The notes: generated by a model from the sequence alone, not told the origin. 64,000 bases of DNA from Tritrichomonas musculus (GCA_039105265.1 JAPFFF010000002.1:7316001-7380000); one strand, 5' to 3'. Positions 8,973 through 19,594 are shown, numbered from the stretch's first letter. Program-made: numbers and translations.

Positions 8973-9872
8973 ATGGCATCAGATAAACAATTACCAAAAT
9001 ATTTTAATCTATTATCAGCTGAAGATCAAAAGCAGTACCTTGAGTTACAATCATATTTATCATCAAAAGAATGTAGGAATAATAGAGGTCGTCGTTTAAC
9101 CAAATTTTCTGAAATTTTAAATTCAATTCACCAATTTTGTATCAAAAATGATGAAAATGATGTTCTACGTTGCATGGTTTGTGGAGTTTGCTGGCTTCCA
9201 CCAAAAGGGATTGCAATTAATATTCGTCAATTGCATGTCCTTTTGGATAAATGTAAGTCATCAATTAATGGATCATTGCAACGTATGGGATATAATCCTT
9301 TACCACCAAAAAATGATCTTGTTAATAAGTTAATTGAGTTTATTCCAAATTTGAAAAATAACTTTTCTGAATTAAGGGAATGGACAATTAGAACATTGAC
9401 AATATTAACTCCACAGCCAGAACCTGCTTCAATAAATTCACAATTTTCATTTCAAAATTCAACCCAAGTTACAAATGCTCAAAATAATATCTGTATACCA
9501 TCATCAGTATCTATGAATTCATTTTCTGATATACAAAATAATGTAAATAGAAACTTTTACTCATCATTTTCATCACCTCAGCCAAACATATATATGAATC
9601 AATTTATGATGCCACAAGAACCAGCATCAAACCAATTTAATACACAACAAATATCAAATCAATTTGTATCACAACCAATTTCAAATCAGTTTGTTCAACA
9701 ACAAACACCAAATCAGACAAACTTTGATGATGGACAAAATACTGACACAATTAATACTGGCTTTGAAGATTCTAATCTTGATTACTTTAATGATCCATTT
9801 TGTTTACCTCCATCCTCACTATTTGATGAAGATAACGGCTTTGGATATCATTCAGAATTTACTTTTGATTAA
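8973..9872 (+). CDS. Initiator-binding-domain (IBD) transcription factor, IBP39-like
   Basis: A 299-residue protein. Residues 5-140 look like the trichomonad initiator-binding domain. Recognisable parts are LPKYFNLLS, the RGRRLTKFSEILNSIHQF stretch, a CMVCGVCWLP core, and the KSSINGSLQRMGYNPLP helix that in IBP39 contacts the initiator. IBP39 recognises the Inr of Trichomonas genes and recruits RNA polymerase II through its C-terminal domain. Here the C-terminal half (about 150-299) is Asn/Gln/Ser-rich with an acidic Phe-rich end and does not resemble the folded IBP39 C-domain. It is therefore more likely a paralogue with an activation-type tail than the general factor. DNA binding is inferred from family; the target genes are unknown. 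Confidence 0.85.
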   Translation: MASDKQLPKYFNLLSAEDQKQYLELQSYLSSKECRNNRGRRLTKFSEILNSIHQFCIKNDENDVLRCMVCGVCWLPPKGIAINIRQLHVLLDKCKSSINGSLQRMGYNPLPPKNDLVNKLIEFIPNLKNNFSELREWTIRTLTILTPQPEPASINSQFSFQNSTQVTNAQNNICIPSSVSMNSFSDIQNNVNRNFYSSFSSPQPNIYMNQFMMPQEPASNQFNTQQISNQFVSQPISNQFVQQQTPNQTNFDDGQNTDTINTGFEDSNLDYFNDPFCLPPSSLFDEDNGFGYHSEFTFD

Positions 9873-10295
9873 TGGGGAAATGAAGCTCAATTATAAGAAT
9901 TTCCGTAAGTAATATTATTGTGTTTATTTTTTATGATAATAAAATTATAAAAACGTTAACTGATTTTTTGTTTTTGTTTAATGATCATTTGCACCATGAT
10001 CATTATTAAAATTACTATTTATTATATAAACTATTTATTCGGCTAACTTTATTAAAGTATTTTTTAATGGAGGAGAGATAAATATTATAATATAATGTGA
10101 TATTGGAATTAAATCGAATTTTAAGAATTATCTTATGCAATATTCTATATTTTATCATTTTAAAGCATATCTTTTGGAATGGACATTGTATATGAAATAT
10201 AGAATTTATAAAATAACGTTCAAAATTCTTCTGAATTTTGGTTGTACGTTTATATAAATTCTATGCAAAAAGTTTCTGAAAAATTTTAATTTGAT
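9873..10295. other. AT-rich intergenic region
   Basis: About 420 bp between two plus-strand genes. It contains a CAAAAAGTTTCTG stretch about 30 bases before the next ATG, similar to AAAAAGTT motifs upstream of several other genes. No further feature is visible. Confidence 0.55.
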
Positions 10296-11600
10296 ATGGC
10301 AATAATAGGACCTTTTGTTCGCCTTCAGCTCGATGAATCATTTCTTGAGAAAGCTTTTAAACAGGTTACTGATAGACTTGATCGCCATGAAGAAATGATT
10401 TTAGAATTACAACGCTTATTAAAAGAAAAACCAGACAGAACAGAAATTCAAGAACTGCACAATTCAATTTCTAAAGAAATCGAAAGCAAGACATCCGAAA
10501 TTTACAAAAAAATAGACGATTTGGAATCACGATTGAACGATAAAATAAAAGATCTCGAAGAAAACTTTGAAAACAGGCTTATGGATACCGCAAATATGAT
10601 AAACTTGACTATGAGACAAAAATTTGATGATTTAGAACATCGTCTTCCTACAGGACTAGGATCACAAGATAACGAACTTACCGAACGTTTGCAAACATTA
10701 GAAGAAACAGTATTTAACAATGGCAAAAAACTTCATTTAACACGTGAAGCTGTACAACAAATAGCTTCAGCGATATCTCTTTTTAATAACACTTCTGCAA
10801 AACTTGACAATAATTTATTTGACACGCTTAAGAAATCAGTTACTTCAGTTACTTCAAATATTCAGTCTCTTTTCGCAGCTTTAGCTCAACTTAAAGATGT
10901 GGTTTCAGCACAAACTATTATTGATCGAAGATCAAATGAACCCGTAACAGTTACACGCGAAGGTTCAAATGACTTTGACATAACTTCTATCCATCCTTAT
11001 CCTTCGATGGTTGCTCATTGGCGTGATCCGCCGGAACTTCCACTAATTCATCCTTTCTTAAACATGGGCGAAGTGGTTGATTACATATATAGGCTTGTAC
11101 CAAAACTACAAGCTCATTTAACTGCAATGCAGGCGAAAATTGTTGAGAATGCATCAGATATATTAGGAAAAGTTGACAAATCTCTTGTTGAGAAAATGTT
11201 TGAGAAATTCCAGTCAGTCATCGGCGAAATGGCAGGAAGAGTTGATGAATTGAAAGATGCCATTGAACAAACAGCTACCAGAGATGAAATTAATGATATG
11301 GTAGAAGATATATTAAATTCAATGAATCAAGAAGGACAGACAGCTGTAGGAAGAATGAGATGTATGGCTTGTGGAAGAGAAATCCCACAAGTTGTTGGCG
11401 CTATAACTGAAGATGAAGCACAGAGGATACTTGGACCTCCTCCAAATTCTCAAGTATATAGAGGTAAAACATCAAATTATGGTGTTCTTTATAGAGAGAA
11501 AGATGGATTTGATTCGGGAATTGTTGAATCTCCTAGATCGATCAGACCTTTTAAGCCAGCAACTCGGGTTAAAAAGCAACCCAAAAACGGCAAAAAATAA
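10296..11600 (+). CDS. Coiled-coil protein, possibly DUF4795/QRICH2-like
   Basis: A 434-residue protein that is mainly alpha-helical. Heptad-rich coiled coil runs over about residues 15-120 and further helical stretches over 125-210 and 265-355. The C-terminus has a short CxxC segment (MRCMACGREIPQ, about 355) followed by a basic, Pro-rich tail. This layout, coiled coil then a single CxxC knuckle, recalls the DUF4795 region of flagellum-associated proteins such as QRICH2, but the match is by eye and tentative. If right, a role in the flagellar apparatus or cytoskeleton would fit. The gene lies in tandem before the WD40 protein. Confidence 0.75.
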   Translation: MAIIGPFVRLQLDESFLEKAFKQVTDRLDRHEEMILELQRLLKEKPDRTEIQELHNSISKEIESKTSEIYKKIDDLESRLNDKIKDLEENFENRLMDTANMINLTMRQKFDDLEHRLPTGLGSQDNELTERLQTLEETVFNNGKKLHLTREAVQQIASAISLFNNTSAKLDNNLFDTLKKSVTSVTSNIQSLFAALAQLKDVVSAQTIIDRRSNEPVTVTREGSNDFDITSIHPYPSMVAHWRDPPELPLIHPFLNMGEVVDYIYRLVPKLQAHLTAMQAKIVENASDILGKVDKSLVEKMFEKFQSVIGEMAGRVDELKDAIEQTATRDEINDMVEDILNSMNQEGQTAVGRMRCMACGREIPQVVGAITEDEAQRILGPPPNSQVYRGKTSNYGVLYREKDGFDSGIVESPRSIRPFKPATRVKKQPKNGKK

Positions 11601-11823
11601 AAAAAAATATAATGTTTTAACATTTAAATTTTATGAATAAAAATATCTTTAAGCAAATCTTCAATCTAATTTTATTTTTTCATATAACATATCATGAAAT
11701 ATACGTTTTCTAAGAATTTATGCAACTTTCAATTTTTTATATGTGACGTCATAAAAAGTTAAAATAACGAACAAATATCAATATAAAAAGTTATCACCAA
11801 AATTTTTATTATCAAAATTATAA

Positions 11824-14800
11824 ATGGAATCTTTGGATATTGTTAAATTTGGTATTTTCGATGATTTTTCACATGTATTTGGTACAGGTATCATTACAAA
11901 CGTTATTTCTTTAAATCATAGAGAAATGATTATATCAACTACTAAAGAAATTATCAAGATTGAAAAAAGTGTTATTAAAATGAGGCATCCAATTAAATTT
12001 TCTACTTGTGCAATTGTACCAGGGACTGATTTTTTAATAGGTATTACAACAAAAAAGGGGGATCTTATTATTTATCAAATCGGTGATCTTCCTCAAAAAC
12101 AACAATCGTATAATTCAAGATCAATAGAACTTCCGCCACCACTTCTCGAAAACTATCCAACAAATCAATCAGGCATTTTTCATATGATTTATTCACCCAA
12201 ATCACAATCCATCATTACAATTGGAGCAGGAATCAAAGTATTTTCATTAAAATATAAGTTGAGTAGGATTTCAGTTATTAAACCCACTGTTTCAATTTCA
12301 CCTCGTTCTTCATTTGCATCTGATTATGCAACTACAATATTAGTTCCACCAGCGTTTGATAGCGACACAGAATTACTTTTATTACCAACAGATGAAGGTA
12401 TATGCGCATATAACCTTGATGGACATCTTATTATGCAATGTTCAAAATATCCAGCATCAGTTAGTACTGTTTATGCCACCCATCCCTCCAAACCGCCAAA
12501 ATTAGCAGATGTACCGAATGACAAAAGCACCAATATCATCAGAATGTCAAAGAAGCTACTTACATACGATTCAAACAAAGGAATGGCTTTATGGGGAAAG
12601 AGAGGTCAATTAATTGACCAATTTGAGACCATAGGCTCGTCAGTATTAGCCATTATGTTTGTTGATTCCGAGAATGCGCTCTGCCTCAACAGCAGCCATG
12701 CATTGTTCTTTTTGAACATAAAAACAGGCAAAACTTTCTTTTGTCTCAATTTAGAAAAAAATCCTTCTCGTTTATTTTTGACATTTGTTAATAACGAGCC
12801 ATTTTTATGCGCTTGTTTTGCATCCTACATGCGAGTATTGAAGATTGTCATTCCTTGGCGTGTCTGGAATTTGAATATCAACAAAACACTCAATATGAGG
12901 CGCTGCAACAAGTTTCGTTCAGCAGCGCGTGTTCTAGTTAGTGCTGAGAACTCATTTATTAAGTTTTATTCACCTCGCGATGGCGGCAAGATGACTGTTG
13001 CTACACCAGCCGAAGCATGCCGTCCTGTTTCATTTTTGTATGATCGCGGAATTGTTGAAAATTTCATTTTCAATGAAAAAGAATTAAAATTCAGCGTCTC
13101 AGTTTCTCGAATAACGAACAAAACCGCTGAAATTAAAGAAAATTCAAAAGAAGAGGAAGAAGATTCATCTGATAAGACTCCAAGTAGAGACATTTTGTTC
13201 ATCATCCTTGAAAATGGAACAATTCTTGGCTTCGACACAAATGTTGCAAATTGCGAAGAAGTGATGAAAATGAAGTGCAAAGCAGCATTCATGTCAATTT
13301 GCAGAATTAGAGCAACAAACAAAAAGAAACGTGCTTCTAAAAATGAAGAAAATCAAGAAAATGAAGAAGATTCTTATCAATGGTGTTACGCAGTAGCTTC
13401 ACCGAAAAGTGACCTTTTTATTCTTGATTATTTTTCGATGAAAGAAGTTCGTCATTTCACAGTGTCAGATGATACATTAATCAAGATGTTTTTCCACTTC
13501 GAAAGTGAATGCATCATCATGGTTTTTGCTCGTAAAACAATCTTGTTTGATATCGAAAAAGGAATAATAATTGACACAGTTTTGGTCGGCGGGAATCAAA
13601 CCACAACTATGTTTTCCAACTATTTAATTATCGGTTATGAAACAGGACACATAAGGCACATTAGCATCGAGAACAAAAGGTTCGTTCTTTCCGACAGCAG
13701 CAACAAAAAGAAGAAGAAAAAAGAAGAAAACAATGAAGAAGAAGAAGAAGAAGTAAAAGAAAAAGTGGAAAATACTCATCATCATGTCGTTGCCGATAAA
13801 AGTAACAATGCTTTACAAAAGCCTCATTCAGGTCCAATTACCGGCTTCTCTTTCTCTCTTAAAATTTGGATTTCATCGGGATTGGACGGCAATGTAATTG
13901 TCTGGGATTACAACTTTGAAAAAGTTTACAAAATTTGTCTTCCTCTTCCTTTGAGATCTTGCCTCATAATGAACGGAAAGAGAGACATTCTCGTTGCAAC
14001 AGAGACCGAAGTAATGTTGATCAAGAACAACTATTTGGCTGAGTTCTTCGAAGAAGATCCAATTGACGTTGAATTTGAAGACATTGACAACTTTGATAAA
14101 ATTAAAGATGCTCTTTGCCATGACAGCATTGAATCATTTGATCCTGACGCATATGAAGACAAGAACGTCTCTGATGGAAGTTACGAAGAAGAAGAAGAAA
14201 TTGAAAATAAAAATGACAAACAAAAAGTGAACATTTCAAACACACCGAAAAATATTGCTAAAAAGCTCATCGATTCAAAGCCAGCAAAAACTGAAAACGA
14301 AGAAGTTCATCATGAAACAGCACCAAAGAATAACAAACCAGCTGATGATTCACCTGAGAATGTTCAAAAGAAGCTCGAAATGATGCAGGCAATGAACGGA
14401 ATTGGTCCTACAAGTTCTGGTCCTCCAAAAGTGTCAACACCAACGCCAAAAGCATCCTCAACTTCAACTTCAAATTCTACTTCGAGTCCTGCGAAAAGTT
14501 CAACTGAAAATGAAAAGCCAAAAGAAACAGAGAAGCCAAAAGTTGTCGAAACAAAGAAGAAGAAGCCACCGAAAGATGGAAAAGCACTCAATGATTTCAT
14601 CTCAAATAACATGGAACAAGAAAAAGCTCAGAGCAAGAGAAAGAAAGTTAAGAAGAACAACAACCAAGAAGCAGAACAGCCTAAAGATGACACTCCAAAG
14701 AAGAGCGAGTCAGAAGTTGCAGACATGATCGGAAACCTCTTTGATAGAAACAAGCCGAAAGACAAGACAAATCAGAACACTAAAAAGAAATCTGGCGATG

Positions 14801-17739
14801 GAATTGACTTTAACGAACTCGCTAAGAAATTCAACAAGGACGAGGACCCACTCGTCGTCAATCTGGACAAGGCAGATCTATCAAAGAAAGGAAAAACAAA
14901 GAACAAAGACGAAGACAATCAAGATGAAAATGATGATGACGAAGACGATGAAAATACTCAGAAAAGTAAGCCAAAAGAAACAACGTCAACAAAGCCAAAA
15001 TCTAGCTCTAATTCAACACCAAAAGCAAGCACAAATGCAGCTCCAAAGACATCAGCTAAAGATAACAGTTCCACTCCCAAAACATCAACAAAACCTAAAA
15101 ATACTGAAAAAGAGAAAGAAAGCACAAAACCAGCAGCAAACACAAAGTCCAGTTCAAAACCAAAAGAGAAAGAGAAAACTAAAGATAAAGATAACGATAA
15201 TAAAGCAAAAGAAAAGAAGCCACAAAAAGGAAGCACAAGCCAAAAGCCACAGAAGGAGCCATCAAAGACTACAAGCCAGCCTCAACAGGCAACTTCAAAT
15301 GAGACCAAAAATAACAATTCACCTAAGAAGGCCAAAAATCCATCACCACCGAAGTCAAGCACAAAGCCAGCTTCAAACACAAACAGCAATACAAAGCCAA
15401 CCACCAATTCCAATGCCAACTCAATTCCATCATCAACAACAAATCCATCCTCAAACATCACATCCAAGCCAACCAACAACAACAACAATAATAATACGAA
15501 GCCTGTTTCTAGCTCCAATTCCAATCCGAGCAGCAACAACCAGCCGACATCAAGCATAATTAACATTCCGAGCACAAACACAAACGCTAATTTGACTCCA
15601 AAATCAAGTTCGAATGACAAGCCAAGCGCTGTGACAAGCAATAACAATAACAACAACAATAATAATGATGATGATGGTGATGACGGCAGCAGTAAGAATG
15701 TATATGACAATGATGACGATAGAAAGGAGAAGCCAAACAGAATCAGCATCGGCACTCAAGGCGAGAATTTCGGAGACGATGAAGAAGGAGAGAAAGCCGA
15801 AGACAAAAAGCAGGACGATGCAGAGGAGCCAGTGAACATTGAGATCAAGATGAACGGTCCAAGGCCGGACGTCAGCACGAACGACGGCACTGGCAACACA
15901 GAAGAAGCACCGGAGAACGAAGACGAGAACAACGACAATGCAGCTGACCAGATCGACGAGCAGCAAGAAGAAGTTGCTCATCAGCAACAAGAAGAGCAGC
16001 CGATTTCAGAAGCACAGAACGAAGGCGACACAAAAGCATCCAACGATAGCACAGAAAAAGTGAGTATTGAAAATTCAGACAAGCTTCACAATTCAGACAA
16101 CGAAGCGTCAAGCATTGCTGAAGCCGACAGCGACAACCCGAAGAGCGGCAGCGACACAGACACAATCAGACAGCAGCGCGCTCCAACGCCTCCTCCAATC
16201 CGCCCGAAGCTAGAGACGCCGAAGCCAGATCGAGGAGGAACGGGACGACAAAAACCAGAGAGAAAGCGACCACGAACGCCTCCGCCGAAGCGAGAAAAGA
16301 CAACCAGCGAGTTCCGCATGCCGCCTCCCAATGTCATCATCGACCAGGAGGCTGTTCTTGTCCTCTACGGGAGAGGCCGTCTTGAGTTCAAGCCTCTTGT
16401 CGACAGGATCCAGCGTGACATGCTGATGGTCACGAACTACGGCAACGGTTTTTACAGGCAGAACAAGCACATCACTCTATCGTACATACAGAATTTTTCT
16501 GACAATCTTCAGCAAAAACCGCCCGACGATAGCGAGAAAAAGCTCTCAAAAAGTCAACCGCAAGTTGTGCCTCCAATCACTCCTCCTCACGCGAGCTCTG
16601 CGCGAGGCAGCAGCCGCCCATTTGAGACTCCTTTCATGGTGCCGAATGGGAACTACGATAGGAACGATAGGGACATTTTCAATGGAAGTGTTAATTCAAT
16701 CTCTCCTGCTTTTAAAAACCGCCAAAAAGGCGGTTTTTCAAATTCAATGAGACCGAATTCATCACGCGAAGTTGGTCTAAATGAAAACGGTTTGAGCGCG
16801 TTTAGCGTAACCGTTGAAAACGGAAATGACTCAAAAAGTCCCCGGCAACCGTTATTGCCTAGAATTTCTGACATGCACAACACTTTCTCGCCTGCGGCTT
16901 ACGTGTACAACTACAAGAACAACACAGAGACAATTTTCAACAGTTTAGATACAAGCAGCTCCGTGACAACTCCAAGAAGCAGGCTGAAAGACGGCGATAA
17001 CGAAAGCAGCGAGGAAGAAATAGCCGAAAACAATAATTTGGAAGGTGAAGTGACCAACGATGATTCAAAAAGTTTCAAAAGAAGTCCGAGGAGAATACAG
17101 AGCGCTAGAGCAACTGGGAGACCACTGATTGATACAAATTCTCACGATTTCAAGGTTAATATGCCATTCCCTTTGAGCCCAGTTGTAATGGCATCGCCTA
17201 GAAGATCAATAATTAATAAACAACGACCATTAATTCAAGACAATAGAAAAAGTAGTGAAGAAGAAATTCCAATACCAGTCGATCAGCTTGAATCTGCGGT
17301 TATGACTAAAATGCCTAGACTTCATTTCGTATCATCTACTCCTCAACAACCTCAATTTCAACATCAACAACAATTTATCCAAAGTCCTTCAAATATTAGT
17401 CCAAACTTTGGAGCATCACCAAACAATCAAAATTACCCGAGGAGACCTAATTCAGTTAGGACTTTTGATAGAAGTCCCTTAATGTTCAACCAACCTATAG
17501 GTATTGCAATGGTAAAACCTGGTAAGGCAATGAAAAGAAATGCAGCATTCTATGCTAGTGTAGCTGTAACAACATCGATATCAAACGCTAGAAAAAGCTC
17601 TCCTTCTTATCATACAGGAAATAGACCAAAGAAGCCAATGAAATTAAGCAATAGAAATAACTTAAACAATGGACAAATTGATGACATGAACGCACTTGCA
17701 AGGAGCTCATCAAATGATATCGAAATAACAGTGAAATGA
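11824..17739 (+). CDS. Large WD40-type beta-propeller protein with long low-complexity tail
   Basis: A 1971-residue protein. Residues 1-770 contain degenerate WD40-like repeats; the clearest reads GPITGFSFSLKIWISSGLDG followed by NVIVWDYN, near residues 665-695. An acidic stretch (about 755-800) follows. From about 800 to 1480 the protein is disordered and rich in Lys, Ser, Thr, Pro and Asn, with Asn runs and many KPK/KEK motifs. The last 450 residues are Ser/Pro/Arg-rich with scattered SPRR and SPNxxS phosphosite-like motifs. I do not recognise the family; large WD40 proteins with such tails are often cytoskeletal or flagellar scaffolds. GC content rises strongly over about 15700-16650. A Lys-rich insert at 3690-3770 of the gene region breaks the propeller. 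Confidence 0.85.
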   Translation: MESLDIVKFGIFDDFSHVFGTGIITNVISLNHREMIISTTKEIIKIEKSVIKMRHPIKFSTCAIVPGTDFLIGITTKKGDLIIYQIGDLPQKQQSYNSRSIELPPPLLENYPTNQSGIFHMIYSPKSQSIITIGAGIKVFSLKYKLSRISVIKPTVSISPRSSFASDYATTILVPPAFDSDTELLLLPTDEGICAYNLDGHLIMQCSKYPASVSTVYATHPSKPPKLADVPNDKSTNIIRMSKKLLTYDSNKGMALWGKRGQLIDQFETIGSSVLAIMFVDSENALCLNSSHALFFLNIKTGKTFFCLNLEKNPSRLFLTFVNNEPFLCACFASYMRVLKIVIPWRVWNLNINKTLNMRRCNKFRSAARVLVSAENSFIKFYSPRDGGKMTVATPAEACRPVSFLYDRGIVENFIFNEKELKFSVSVSRITNKTAEIKENSKEEEEDSSDKTPSRDILFIILENGTILGFDTNVANCEEVMKMKCKAAFMSICRIRATNKKKRASKNEENQENEEDSYQWCYAVASPKSDLFILDYFSMKEVRHFTVSDDTLIKMFFHFESECIIMVFARKTILFDIEKGIIIDTVLVGGNQTTTMFSNYLIIGYETGHIRHISIENKRFVLSDSSNKKKKKKEENNEEEEEEVKEKVENTHHHVVADKSNNALQKPHSGPITGFSFSLKIWISSGLDGNVIVWDYNFEKVYKICLPLPLRSCLIMNGKRDILVATETEVMLIKNNYLAEFFEEDPIDVEFEDIDNFDKIKDALCHDSIESFDPDAYEDKNVSDGSYEEEEEIENKNDKQKVNISNTPKNIAKKLIDSKPAKTENEEVHHETAPKNNKPADDSPENVQKKLEMMQAMNGIGPTSSGPPKVSTPTPKASSTSTSNSTSSPAKSSTENEKPKETEKPKVVETKKKKPPKDGKALNDFISNNMEQEKAQSKRKKVKKNNNQEAEQPKDDTPKKSESEVADMIGNLFDRNKPKDKTNQNTKKKSGDGIDFNELAKKFNKDEDPLVVNLDKADLSKKGKTKNKDEDNQDENDDDEDDENTQKSKPKETTSTKPKSSSNSTPKASTNAAPKTSAKDNSSTPKTSTKPKNTEKEKESTKPAANTKSSSKPKEKEKTKDKDNDNKAKEKKPQKGSTSQKPQKEPSKTTSQPQQATSNETKNNNSPKKAKNPSPPKSSTKPASNTNSNTKPTTNSNANSIPSSTTNPSSNITSKPTNNNNNNNTKPVSSSNSNPSSNNQPTSSIINIPSTNTNANLTPKSSSNDKPSAVTSNNNNNNNNNDDDGDDGSSKNVYDNDDDRKEKPNRISIGTQGENFGDDEEGEKAEDKKQDDAEEPVNIEIKMNGPRPDVSTNDGTGNTEEAPENEDENNDNAADQIDEQQEEVAHQQQEEQPISEAQNEGDTKASNDSTEKVSIENSDKLHNSDNEASSIAEADSDNPKSGSDTDTIRQQRAPTPPPIRPKLETPKPDRGGTGRQKPERKRPRTPPPKREKTTSEFRMPPPNVIIDQEAVLVLYGRGRLEFKPLVDRIQRDMLMVTNYGNGFYRQNKHITLSYIQNFSDNLQQKPPDDSEKKLSKSQPQVVPPITPPHASSARGSSRPFETPFMVPNGNYDRNDRDIFNGSVNSISPAFKNRQKGGFSNSMRPNSSREVGLNENGLSAFSVTVENGNDSKSPRQPLLPRISDMHNTFSPAAYVYNYKNNTETIFNSLDTSSSVTTPRSRLKDGDNESSEEEIAENNNLEGEVTNDDSKSFKRSPRRIQSARATGRPLIDTNSHDFKVNMPFPLSPVVMASPRRSIINKQRPLIQDNRKSSEEEIPIPVDQLESAVMTKMPRLHFVSSTPQQPQFQHQQQFIQSPSNISPNFGASPNNQNYPRRPNSVRTFDRSPLMFNQPIGIAMVKPGKAMKRNAAFYASVAVTTSISNARKSSPSYHTGNRPKKPMKLSNRNNLNNGQIDDMNALARSSSNDIEITVK
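16714..16738 (+). other. Perfect hairpin inside the WD40-protein coding region
   Basis: AAAAACCGCC, a five-A loop, then GGCGGTTTTT: a perfect 10-bp stem lying within codons for FKNRQKGGF. It looks like a bacterial intrinsic terminator but is in a eukaryotic reading frame, so an RNA-structure role would be inference. It may be chance in a repetitive coding region. Confidence 0.5.
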
Positions 17740-17982
17740 AGTGATTTTAATATATCTATATCTATATTTATATGTGATATTTAATGAATAAAAATGTTTT
17801 TATATGCGAAAACGATAAATTACATTTTTTTTTTTTTTTTTTTTTAAATATATTGAATGCAGTAGTCCGTAATCAGATCAACAATATTATTCTTGATCGT
17901 AATTCTATTCTCCGCCAATATTGGAAATTTTAATTGTCTCATTTTATGAAATTTAAATTTTTTTCTTTGTAAAGTTTACAAA

Positions 17983-19293
17983 ATGAGTGAAGAAATTGAA
18001 ATTCAACTTAATACAAAAGCAGTGCTAAACGTTCCTTTAAATTCTTATTTTAATGATTTCGTATTCATTGTTAATGGTGAAAAATTCAAAACAAACAAGT
18101 TTGTTTCTGATCTTTTATCAAAGAAAATCAGTCATATTCATCGAGCAGATCCTACATTGAGCACGTACTCATTTAATACGAAATCGAAAGGAAATTTTAC
18201 AAACATTTTAAATCTCGTCAATTTTCAAAATATTAAGTTTTCAAAAGAAATGAAAGAAGAAATTTCTTATGTAACAGAAGTCATAAACATTCTTGGCATT
18301 GATGATGATTGTCTTTCTTTTCATTATCCAACAATTAAAGAAGATAATGTCATCTCGTTACTTCAAGATGAAACATATCAAGCATTTCAAGCAACACAAA
18401 TTGAATTTGTGAGTCAGAACTTTTTCAATTTATGCGAAACAAAAAGCGAAGAATTGAGCGATCTTCCAATCGAAATCATTTACCTCATCACAAGTCATAA
18501 ATCACTTAAACTTATAAATGAAGATCAGTTGCTTAAATTTATTAACCTTGTCTATAAGAAATCGAACGAAAAAAATGATGAAACTCGGCTCTATTCATCA
18601 ACATTATATGAAAATGTTAATTTTTTGAATGTTTCTAGCGAATCACTTGAAGAATTCATTGAATATTTCATTATAGACGACTTGGACATGGAGATATGGC
18701 ATAATCTCTGTAAATGCCTCATAACTTCCAAAAATACCAAAAATAATAATTTTAACAACAATAAAAACAGCACCAGATACGAAAAACAACTGACTAAAAA
18801 GTTTCCAGCAGGATCTAATAATGATTTCAACGGCATTATCAGATATCTAAAAAGTACAACAAATCAGCCTCATGATTTCAACATTACAGCCTCAACATCT
18901 TATAGTTCCAATTCTGTTCCATCCAATGTTATCTTGTATAATGATCAAAACAAATTTTATCAATCTGAGATTGAATCAGGTTCTCAAGGTAGCTGGCTTT
19001 GCTTTGATTTCATTGAAAATCGAGTGATTCTTTCAAGTTACCAATTAATATCAGGAAGTTGGGGCGATCATCTTAGGTCTTGGGTCATTGAAGGCTCCAA
19101 TGACAATATCGATTGGGAAGTAATTGATTCACGAAATAACTGCAGAGGAACCGGAACTTCACACATATATGAAGTTCACAACCCAAATTCCAAAGAATTT
19201 CGTTATATTCGACTTCGTCAGACAGGCGTGAATTGGTTCAATAGCCTATTTTTGGTAATCAATTCGTTTGAAATATATGGAGAATTGGTGTAA
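17983..19293 (+). CDS. BTB-like protein with C-terminal F5/8 type C (discoidin) domain
   Basis: A 436-residue protein. The N-terminus (about 15-110) resembles the divergent BTB/POZ-like fold common in trichomonads (YFNDFVFIVNGEKFKTNKF). A helical linker with an Asn-rich stretch follows (about 245-265). Residues 285-436 form a discoidin/F5-8C-like beta-sandwich, recognisable by WLCFDFIENRVILSSY, LRSWVIEGSNDN and FRYIRLRQTG. Such domains bind glycans or phospholipids outside cells, but in this family there is no signal peptide, so the protein is probably cytosolic. The family is expanded in trichomonads and its function is unknown. A TCATTTTATG Inr-like motif lies about 45 bases upstream of the ATG. 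Confidence 0.8.
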   Translation: MSEEIEIQLNTKAVLNVPLNSYFNDFVFIVNGEKFKTNKFVSDLLSKKISHIHRADPTLSTYSFNTKSKGNFTNILNLVNFQNIKFSKEMKEEISYVTEVINILGIDDDCLSFHYPTIKEDNVISLLQDETYQAFQATQIEFVSQNFFNLCETKSEELSDLPIEIIYLITSHKSLKLINEDQLLKFINLVYKKSNEKNDETRLYSSTLYENVNFLNVSSESLEEFIEYFIIDDLDMEIWHNLCKCLITSKNTKNNNFNNNKNSTRYEKQLTKKFPAGSNNDFNGIIRYLKSTTNQPHDFNITASTSYSSNSVPSNVILYNDQNKFYQSEIESGSQGSWLCFDFIENRVILSSYQLISGSWGDHLRSWVIEGSNDNIDWEVIDSRNNCRGTGTSHIYEVHNPNSKEFRYIRLRQTGVNWFNSLFLVINSFEIYGELV

Positions 19294-19594
19294 ACACTTC
19301 TAATTCATAAATATTCATTATTTTTTTAGTTTATTATTATAATAAAAAAAATTGGAAATGACAATGAGAAATACATTTTTAAGCAAAGACGAATTGACAC
19401 AGTAATCAAATGAATAGTTAAAGTACATTTAAAGAAATGATTGCATAACTACTAAAATATTTATCAAATAAAAGAATGAGAAGTTGGAATATATCTTATA
19501 AATGAAGTTAAAAAGTGATATAAAATTAATGAATATGAATAAATATCAACCTTATATATGCAATATTTATCATTAAATAATTATTTAATAATCT
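19294..19594. other. AT-rich intergenic region
   Basis: About 300 bp between the 3' end of the BTB-discoidin gene and the 3' end of the kinase pseudogene. I see no feature. Confidence 0.5.

Noticed and set aside
14364-16470. Several long reading frames antisense or frame-shifted to the low-complexity part of the WD40 gene
   Set aside because: They are shadows of a repetitive Lys/Ser/Asn/Glu-rich coding region; the sense frame is continuous for 1971 codons.
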